Source: an uncultured Prevotella sp.
GTDB lineage: Bacteria > Bacteroidota > Bacteroidia > Bacteroidales > Bacteroidaceae
Assembly (NCBI GenBank): GCA_945788545.1
Contig: CALZMK010000121.1
Location: 1 to 5,601 of the forward strand
Direction: 5' to 3'
DNA: 5,601 nt
The notes below the pieces were generated by a model that saw nothing but the letters and a program-made list of their open reading frames with translations, searched no databases and was not told the origin of the DNA. Made by a program: the position numbers and the translations under genes. Below, piece after piece: positions 1 through 5,601 of the stretch (its first letter is position 1; each line of letters starts with the position of its first letter).

Positions 1-1353
1 ATCAGGGGGCTGATTATCTTGGCCGAATATGCCGACATGAAATTCTCGTGTCAAGATATCAATGAGGTGTATGACAGACTGGCCAATGAGAAAGGCTACA
101 ATGGACCTTATGCCACGGGGAGCATAAGGGATTATTTTACAGACCAGTCGGCAGGGCTGTTTGAACCTGAATTTGATGTGGTAGGTCCTGTGACGCTGCC
201 TGGAAAAATGAGTCATTACGGACTGGACGAGAACGTTGTCGATTTGATGGTTGACGCATGTACGGTGGCCGACAGAGATTTTGATGTTGATTTCAGCCGC
301 TACGACTTCAATGATGACGGTACGGTAGATTTTGTCTATGTGGTTTATGCTGGCTACAGCGAGGCACAAGGGGCTGCAGAGGATACCATGTGGCCGCAGT
401 CGGTTGACCTGACCTACAAGACATGGAAGATGTTTGACAACATGTATCTCGGCCAAAGCAGTTGCTCGAGCGAACTGAAAGGCTGTACAGGCAATGAAAT
501 TGACGGTATAGGAACGTTCTGTCATGAATTTAGCCATATACTTGGCTTGCCTGACATCTACGACCCTATGTATTCAGGATATGCTGGAATGATGTATTGG
601 GATGTGATGGATGTGGGGCTATACAACAACGACTCGCGCACTCCAAGCGGATATACAGCCATGGATAAATATTCGTTGGGATGGCTTGAACCGACAGTCG
701 TTGAAGGGCAGATGAACAATGTTGAACTGGAACCTCTTTCCTCTTCGAACAAAGCGGTATTCATTGTCAACGAGGAAGACGAAAACGAGTATTTCGTTTT
801 GGAAAACAGACAGCTGGAAGGATGGGATTCAGCCTTGCCAGGTCATGGACTCTTAGTGTCGCATGTACACTACGTTCCGTCTCTTTGGCAGAGCAACAGA
901 GTAAACACCGCCGTTGCTGGTTATGAACATGTGGCTCTCGTGCCGGCTGACAACGTGACTTCGATGGAGACTCTTGCCACGGATACCTATCCAGGAGACA
1001 ACGGACTATATACTGAGCTTTCTGCCAACAGTGTGCCTGCAATGACATGGAGGCAGGGAGGCAATGCTTGCCATGTTTCTGTTGTAAACATCCGTGAAAG
1101 CCAGGGGGTGATAAGTTTTGACTTTTCAGACTCTCCCTCAGGTGTCTCCGCCGTTGATGCAGAGCGGGAATATTTGAAGGTAGGTAAGGGATTTGTTGAC
1201 ATTGACAACGCGGAGCGGCAATGGGTAAAAGTAAGCGCTGTCACGGGGGCAGTTTGCTCGACGAGCAATGACATCAGGCAACGCCTTTTTCTTCAAAGAG
1301 GTTTCTATTTGGTAAGCATCGGACAGAGAACATTCAAGCTGACGATGAAATAG
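1..1353 (+). CDS. M6-family zinc metalloprotease (immune inhibitor A-like), 5'-truncated by the window, with probable T9SS tail
   Basis: Secreted zinc endopeptidase of the M6 family, which cleaves proteins outside the cell. The frame is open from base 1 (450 residues visible, numbered from the first codon) and already begins inside the catalytic domain with the conserved RGLIILAEYADMKF strand, so the TTG at 19 and the ATG at 37 are not real starts. Visible family landmarks: a Ca-type loop D102-D110 (DFNDDGTVD); the zinc site H175-E-F-S-H179 continuing to G182 and D185, the HExxHxxGxxD form; a Met-turn WDVMDVG around M203; then ENRQ near 268-271 and PGHGLLVSHVHY at 280-291. All expected catalytic residues are present, so it should be active. 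Residues about 385-450 form a weak Por-type sorting tail ending GFYLVSIGQRTFKLTMK. It ends 54 bp before the next gene on the same strand. Family assignment is firm; the substrate is unknown and the T9SS tail is inferred from pattern. Confidence 0.93.
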   Translation: MRGLIILAEYADMKFSCQDINEVYDRLANEKGYNGPYATGSIRDYFTDQSAGLFEPEFDVVGPVTLPGKMSHYGLDENVVDLMVDACTVADRDFDVDFSRYDFNDDGTVDFVYVVYAGYSEAQGAAEDTMWPQSVDLTYKTWKMFDNMYLGQSSCSSELKGCTGNEIDGIGTFCHEFSHILGLPDIYDPMYSGYAGMMYWDVMDVGLYNNDSRTPSGYTAMDKYSLGWLEPTVVEGQMNNVELEPLSSSNKAVFIVNEEDENEYFVLENRQLEGWDSALPGHGLLVSHVHYVPSLWQSNRVNTAVAGYEHVALVPADNVTSMETLATDTYPGDNGLYTELSANSVPAMTWRQGGNACHVSVVNIRESQGVISFDFSDSPSGVSAVDAEREYLKVGKGFVDIDNAERQWVKVSAVTGAVCSTSNDIRQRLFLQRGFYLVSIGQRTFKLTMK

Positions 1354-1397
1354 CTGCACGACCGACGTAATTATACAAATATTAGATTTATACATTA

Positions 1398-1419
1398 ACA
1401 ATAAAAAATGGTGACTATG
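1398..1419 (+). promoter_or_regulatory. A-rich translation-initiation region with two candidate in-frame ATGs
   Basis: An A-tract at 1403-1408 runs into the ATG at 1408, and a second in-frame ATG follows at 1417. No Shine-Dalgarno sequence is present, which is usual in Bacteroidota, where A-rich leaders help initiation. The A-tract position favours 1408; the more typical signal-peptide opening MKTKLLLF favours 1417. The choice changes the protein by only three residues, all removed with the signal peptide. Confidence 0.35.
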
Positions 1420-3579
1420 AAAACAAAATTACTTCTGTTCTGGGTTGCGGTAGCACTCTCCGCAACTGTGCTTGCCTCGCCGGTAAGCCACAAGAAAATG
1501 TATGGTTTTTTCCTTAACAATCAGGCACTGTCTGGCTATGGCTACAGCGAGTTCTACATGGACGACCTTGACAATGCCACGCTCATTTATCCTTATTCCA
1601 ACAGCGTAGGCATATTTGCAGGCGCATGTGCCGACAATGTGTTCTATGCCTGTGAGTATGTGTTCAACCAATACGGTCCGCAGGCAAGCAATTTCATAGC
1701 CTATGACTTGGTGACAGGCAAAAAGACTGAAATCGGACCTTGGACCGACGAGACCGACGTGTCGCTAAAACTTCAGGACATGACATACGACTATACAACG
1801 CAAACCATGTATGCCGTAGGATACCAGTACGGAGAGTCTGCCCTATATACGATGAATCTCACCACAGGACAACTGACAAAGGTGGCTCCTCTTGCTACAA
1901 TCTGCGGAACAATAGCTGCCAACAAAAAGGGGGAGCTTTATGTCGTTGGCACAAATGGGAAACTGTATCTGGTTAACAAGAAAGACGGAGCTCTTGCCGA
2001 GATATGTGATACGCATTATAAGGGAATGGCTTCAAACCAAAGTATGGAGTTCGACAGGTCCAACGGGTTGCTTTACTGGGCTTCGTGTACTATATCCGAA
2101 GACGGTGGCAGAGATACCTATATGCTGCAGATTGATCTCTCGAAAGACCCTGTAGAAATTACCAACATAGGTGTTGTGGGCATTTATTCGGCATTGCTTT
2201 CCCTTTATATCCCGTTTGTAGAAGGAGGTGATGATGCTCCCGCAGCTCCGACAGAGGTGAAGGTGACACCTGATGCCAACGGAAAACTCTCTGCAACCAT
2301 AAGTTGGAAAAACCCGATGAAGACCTTTGCTGGCAATGACCTTGACCACATCAAGAGCGTGGTAGTTTTGAGAAACAATGAGCCTGTGGCTACCATCGAT
2401 GCGACTGAACCTGGGGCAGAGATGACTTATACTGATATTGCCATGGAGAAAGATGGACCTTGCCGCTATTCCATTTATGCCGTAAACGAGGCCGGGGAAG
2501 GGGAACATGGCGAAGCTTTCGCATATGTCGGTCATGACTGGCCTGGGCATGTAGGCAACATGACAGTAACCGTGGACGATGGATGCGCCTCGGCAACCCT
2601 GACATGGAGCCCTGCCGATGAGGGCTTCAACGGCGGATACTTCGACCCTGAGGGCCAGACCTATAAAATCGTGAGGATGCCCGATGAAACGACGCTGGTA
2701 GAAGGACTTACAGACAATACATTCACCGACAAAAGTGCACGACGCTTGGGGCGGTATTCCTACACCGTCACGGCATGTAACCAGTATGGAGAGTCGGAAA
2801 CCAAAGTGCCTGGAACTTATGTGCTGGGCAATGCACTCGACCTGCCTGTTTCGCAAGACTTTTCAGACCTGACTTACTTTCTTAACCAATGGCAAGCCGT
2901 TGATGCCAATAACGACGGATTTACATGGACCTACTATTCGCCTTATGGATATTATCAGTTTGGCAACACGCTCGTCTGCGTGGAGTATATGTTGAACCCA
3001 ACCGTAGGAATGGCGGAGCAAGATGCCGACGAATGGCTCATAACACCCCCGATGAAGTTTGAGGCCGACAAAGTGTATCAGGTGAGGGTCAATGCACGAT
3101 CGATTTCCACCGAAACACTGGATGTAACCCTTGGATGCAGGAATACTGTCGAGGCACAAAGCGTTGTAGGATCAATGACCGTTGAACCAACCGACGGTGA
3201 GCCTATGCCTACTACCGACTACATTGTCAGGCTTCCTGAAGGTATTGAAGGCGTAAACTGTATCGGACTGCATCTTAACTCTACACTGCCTCTTGACAAT
3301 TATTCTTATTTGCAAATAGCTGGTATAACCATTGAGGAGGCAGCCGGTTCCGGCATCTGCAATGTTAACGCTGAAGAACAGGTGGAATGTCACGGACACA
3401 ACATCACTCTGCCAGAATGTTCAGAGAAAACCACTGTCTATGATGTGGTTGGACGCAAACTGACAACGACATGTGACAGAACTATTTCTACAGCCAACCT
3501 TACGGAAGGTGTCTATCTTCTTCGTGTAACAATGACTGGAGGCAGACAAAAAACTTTCAAGATACATGTGTCAAAATGA
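1408..3579 (+). CDS. Exported multidomain protein: beta-propeller-like region, two FN3-like domains, choice-of-anchor-J-like domain, T9SS sorting tail
   Basis: Complete 723-residue protein, probably surface-attached or released through T9SS; no enzymatic motif seen, so a binding or adhesin role is inferred. Signal peptide: MKTKLLLF at 4-11, hydrophobic to about 22, likely cut VLA23|S24. Residues about 30-270 carry repeated strand-plus-turn units (FIAYDLVTGK at 96-105, ALYTMNLTTGQ at 145-155, KLYLVNKKDG at 185-194, LLYW at 221-224), suggesting a beta-propeller. Residues about 278-376 and 379-472 resemble fibronectin type III domains (TISWKNP, YSIYAVNEAGEG; TLTWSPA, YSYTVTACNQYGES). Residues about 480-645 resemble the choice-of-anchor J/cleaved-adhesin jelly roll: WQAVDANNDGFTW at 495-507 and DEWLITPPM at 541-549. 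Residues about 655-723 are a type A sorting tail, VYDVVGRKL at 677-685 then LTEGVYLLRVTM and final KIHVSK. A second in-frame ATG at 1417 is an equally plausible start. Domain names come from pattern reading only. Confidence 0.92.
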   Translation: MVTMKTKLLLFWVAVALSATVLASPVSHKKMYGFFLNNQALSGYGYSEFYMDDLDNATLIYPYSNSVGIFAGACADNVFYACEYVFNQYGPQASNFIAYDLVTGKKTEIGPWTDETDVSLKLQDMTYDYTTQTMYAVGYQYGESALYTMNLTTGQLTKVAPLATICGTIAANKKGELYVVGTNGKLYLVNKKDGALAEICDTHYKGMASNQSMEFDRSNGLLYWASCTISEDGGRDTYMLQIDLSKDPVEITNIGVVGIYSALLSLYIPFVEGGDDAPAAPTEVKVTPDANGKLSATISWKNPMKTFAGNDLDHIKSVVVLRNNEPVATIDATEPGAEMTYTDIAMEKDGPCRYSIYAVNEAGEGEHGEAFAYVGHDWPGHVGNMTVTVDDGCASATLTWSPADEGFNGGYFDPEGQTYKIVRMPDETTLVEGLTDNTFTDKSARRLGRYSYTVTACNQYGESETKVPGTYVLGNALDLPVSQDFSDLTYFLNQWQAVDANNDGFTWTYYSPYGYYQFGNTLVCVEYMLNPTVGMAEQDADEWLITPPMKFEADKVYQVRVNARSISTETLDVTLGCRNTVEAQSVVGSMTVEPTDGEPMPTTDYIVRLPEGIEGVNCIGLHLNSTLPLDNYSYLQIAGITIEEAAGSGICNVNAEEQVECHGHNITLPECSEKTTVYDVVGRKLTTTCDRTISTANLTEGVYLLRVTMTGGRQKTFKIHVSK

Positions 3580-3625
3580 TGCATGGGTGTGTTGGTATAT
3601 TATTAATCCTTTAATGTATTAAAAG

Positions 3626-5601
3626 ATGAAGAGAAAATTATTTTCAATGTTTGTTGCCTGCATGGCTTTAGGAGCCACTGCGCAAACCACGATGGACACA
3701 GCTGGTGAGTTGAAAGAAGGCATGAACAGTTTTGAATATACTGAAGGCTCGTCTGTTACAGCCTACTGGAAGTACACAACGACAGCCCCTACGCTGCTGA
3801 CCCTTAACCCTGAGGGAAGCAGCAACATCTTCGTTAAAAGCATTATCAAGGATGAGAACGATGAGGAGCAGACAATTACCTTAAAGTCGGCAGAATATGG
3901 CTATCCAAAGACTGCCTACGGCTTGCCTGCCAACACGACGGTATATGTGGGGGTAAGCGGCAGTAGCTGGAGCGGAAACACCATTAGTGTGGGTGTCACA
4001 GCTGAGATGCTGACTGACATCTATGGGATAGGCAAGGGTCTTACAGCCGAAGATGCCCTAGAGATAAAACCTGGCACGACCCAGATTGTAGGATCTCCCT
4101 TTACCCAAGGCTATGACCAGCAGACGTATTACGCAACCTTCTCGCCTACTATGGGGGGCGTGTTGGTGCTTACGGCGGGTGCTTATGTCTCAAGTTGCAC
4201 GGTCAACGGAGTATCGACACCGTTTAACTATGATTCAAGTTCACAGCGGTATGTTCTTAAAACAAAGGTGAAAAGGGGAGAAACGTACAGTATAGAAATC
4301 AAGAACTCCAGCCCGGTGGTTTTCAGTTCTGAACTGACATTTCCACAGCCTGGATCGGTTGACATGCCGTTCGACTTGGTTGAGGGCGACAACATATTGC
4401 CTTCGGCCTACGGAAAATACTATTATCAGTTCGTATCTTCAGAGACTGGTTTCGCCCGAATCAGCAGCGACAACCCTCTGCCTGAAGGGCAAGTGAAAAT
4501 GTATGAGAGCGCTACGAGTCTGCAATATGATTCTCCTTCTGCATCTTCGGCAGTAGGCTCGCTTAATTTGCGCTTTGAAATGACAAAGACGGGAAACACT
4601 TACTACGTTGTCATCAACAAGTCTCAAGACACCGCACTTGATGAGAAATTCCAGTTCTCAACCACTCCTTATCAGACTGGCGATTTGGAATATGACCCCA
4701 TCGTGATAGAGACATTGCCTGCCAACGACATTGTCATCAGCGAGGTAGGCACATATTATTATGCTGTTGACCTGCCTGCCGGACTGCACTCGTTTCTTGT
4801 GGTTGAGGCTGCCGAGACACCGAACAGCGCTTATACAGGGGTAAATGTTTATAAATATGGAGCTGCTTATCAGGGCTCGTATGGTCAGAACAAGGTTCGT
4901 GTTGAAGCAGACGGAGGGTCAGAGGGCGCACGCTACATATTGAAATGGGTGTCAAAGGAAGACCATCCGCTCTTGTTCAGCGTCTATACCGAACCAATCA
5001 ATGAGGGCGACCTCGCCTCTAATCCTATAACAGCCGTCATCGGTGACAACGTAATCGACAAAGACGGCGTAAGGTTTTATGCATATACTGCAACTAAAAA
5101 CGGTAAACTGGTGGTCACAGCGCCTGAAACATCCAAGGTGGCTTTTCTCTGTGGAAGTGATAGGCAGTGTACGCCTATTGTAGATGGTCAGACTTATACT
5201 ATTGATGTGGTATCTGACAATGTTTATGTCATCAAACTTGAAAATGTGATAGCAGGGGATGTGTTCAGACTTGCAGAAGAGGAGTATCAGCCGGGCGATG
5301 CACGTTCTTGCCCTCTTGACATTCAGGGAGAATACGACTTCAGCGGGAAAAAAATCAATAACGTATGGATCCGTTTCACGGCAGACAAAGACGGAATGAT
5401 GACTGTCAAGTGTAACATTCCTTACTCTTCTACGGAGAAAATACAATATTGTCGCGACACGGAAACGGCCTATCCGATTGCAATGGTCAAAACAGAGTAT
5501 GTAAACGGAGAGACAGTTGTGAACTATGAGGCTGTAGCTGAGGTTGAGAAGGGTGAGTCCTGGCTTGTCAACATGCAACTGACACAGGTTTACGATGAGG
5601 C
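3626..5601 (+). CDS. Large exported beta-repeat protein of unknown function, 3'-truncated by the window
   Basis: An ATG at 3626, preceded by AAAAG and 46 bp after the previous stop, opens a frame with no stop through the window end: 658 full codons plus two bases. The N-terminus MKRKLFSMFVACMALGATA is a classical signal peptide, likely cut ATA19|Q20, giving an N-terminal Gln as in many Bacteroidota exported proteins. The rest is Gly/Ser/Thr/Tyr-rich and apparently all beta. At least six degenerate units begin near residues 28, 144, 248, 361, 467 and 563. Each has a G-x-N-like turn, then an aromatic strand (AYWKYT, TYYATF, YYYQFV, YYYAVD, RFYAYT, VWIRFT), then a strand such as GVLVLTAG or GKLVVTAP. 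The layout recalls pre-peptidase C-terminal-like or other jelly-roll binding modules, but I do not recognise the family. No catalytic motif is seen. By analogy with its neighbours a T9SS tail may lie beyond the right edge; this is not visible. Coding status is secure, function unknown. Confidence 0.9.
   Translation, partial: MKRKLFSMFVACMALGATAQTTMDTAGELKEGMNSFEYTEGSSVTAYWKYTTTAPTLLTLNPEGSSNIFVKSIIKDENDEEQTITLKSAEYGYPKTAYGLPANTTVYVGVSGSSWSGNTISVGVTAEMLTDIYGIGKGLTAEDALEIKPGTTQIVGSPFTQGYDQQTYYATFSPTMGGVLVLTAGAYVSSCTVNGVSTPFNYDSSSQRYVLKTKVKRGETYSIEIKNSSPVVFSSELTFPQPGSVDMPFDLVEGDNILPSAYGKYYYQFVSSETGFARISSDNPLPEGQVKMYESATSLQYDSPSASSAVGSLNLRFEMTKTGNTYYVVINKSQDTALDEKFQFSTTPYQTGDLEYDPIVIETLPANDIVISEVGTYYYAVDLPAGLHSFLVVEAAETPNSAYTGVNVYKYGAAYQGSYGQNKVRVEADGGSEGARYILKWVSKEDHPLLFSVYTEPINEGDLASNPITAVIGDNVIDKDGVRFYAYTATKNGKLVVTAPETSKVAFLCGSDRQCTPIVDGQTYTIDVVSDNVYVIKLENVIAGDVFRLAEEEYQPGDARSCPLDIQGEYDFSGKKINNVWIRFTADKDGMMTVKCNIPYSSTEKIQYCRDTETAYPIAMVKTEYVNGETVVNYEAVAEVEKGESWLVNMQLTQVYDE
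3707..5425 (+). repeat. Six degenerate protein-level tandem repeats (about 95-118 residues each) within the third gene
   Basis: Aligning the Gly (Ala in unit 4) at residues 32, 150, 254, 366, 473 and 568 of the encoded protein gives spacings of 118, 104, 112, 107 and 95. After each comes a short strand, a turn, an aromatic-rich strand and a hydrophobic strand starting with or near Gly: KEGMNSF, KPGTTQI, VEGDNIL, PANDIVI, VIGDNVI, IQGEYDF. Units 3 and 5 are most alike (GDNIL/GDNVI). Identity is low and no DNA-level repeat is apparent, so these are old duplications of one fold. Limits are approximate and made by eye. Confidence 0.55.

Noticed and set aside
19..21. TTG as start codon of the M6 protease
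   Set aside because: The frame is open upstream and the residues encoded by bases 1-18 belong to the conserved first strand of the M6 catalytic domain, so the gene begins outside the window.
1383..1390. TAGATTTA, near the Bacteroides -7 consensus TAnnTTTG
   Set aside because: The last base differs from consensus, no TTG-type -33 element lies about 19-20 bp upstream, and the leader would be only about 10 bases. Chance in AT-rich spacer is likely.
2032..2856. Minus-strand open frame of 274 codons
   Set aside because: It lies wholly opposite the coding sequence of gene 2, is rich in Cys, His and Arg without any recognisable domain, and the + strand frame has clear domains and signal peptide.
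3602..3615. Inverted repeat ATTAA-TCCT-TTAAT between genes 2 and 3
   Set aside because: A five-pair A/T-only stem is too weak for a terminator, there is no following T-run, and it sits just before the next start.
4952..5578. Minus-strand open frame of 208 codons
   Set aside because: It is antisense to the continuous + strand repeat protein, which has a signal peptide and regular repeats; the minus-strand product shows no domain pattern.

Overview
The window looks like chromosomal DNA from a Bacteroidota bacterium, most likely order Bacteroidales and perhaps Prevotella-like. The reasons are protein-level: secreted proteins with C-terminal tails resembling type IX secretion system (T9SS) type A sorting domains, a signal peptide with Gln just after the cleavage site, a gingipain/adhesin-style jelly-roll domain, and A-rich leaders without Shine-Dalgarno sequences. 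The genus is inference.

Three large genes lie on the + strand with gaps of 54 and 46 bp and fill almost the whole window. (1) Positions 1-1353: the 3' part of an M6-family (immune inhibitor A-like) zinc metalloprotease. Its reading frame is open at the left edge, so its true start and signal peptide lie outside. (2) Positions 1408-3579: a complete 723-residue exported protein with a signal peptide, a beta-propeller-like N-terminal half, two fibronectin type III-like domains, a choice-of-anchor-J/cleaved-adhesin-like domain and a clear T9SS-type tail. (3) Positions 3626-5601: a third exported protein, open at the right edge, with at least six degenerate tandem repeats of about 95-118 residues, each built around a Gly-x-x and aromatic-beta-strand pattern. 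Its family is not recognised.

The three genes may be co-transcribed and all appear to encode proteins that act at or beyond the outer membrane. A reasonable reading is a surface or secreted set: one protease and two large beta-rich proteins that could bind host or dietary protein or glycan. No substrate or functional link is shown by the sequence. No RNA gene, CRISPR array, insertion sequence, convincing promoter or terminator was seen, and the minus strand holds only non-coding shadows. The region resembles ordinary secreted-protein content of this group; the least explained part is the repeat protein of gene 3.
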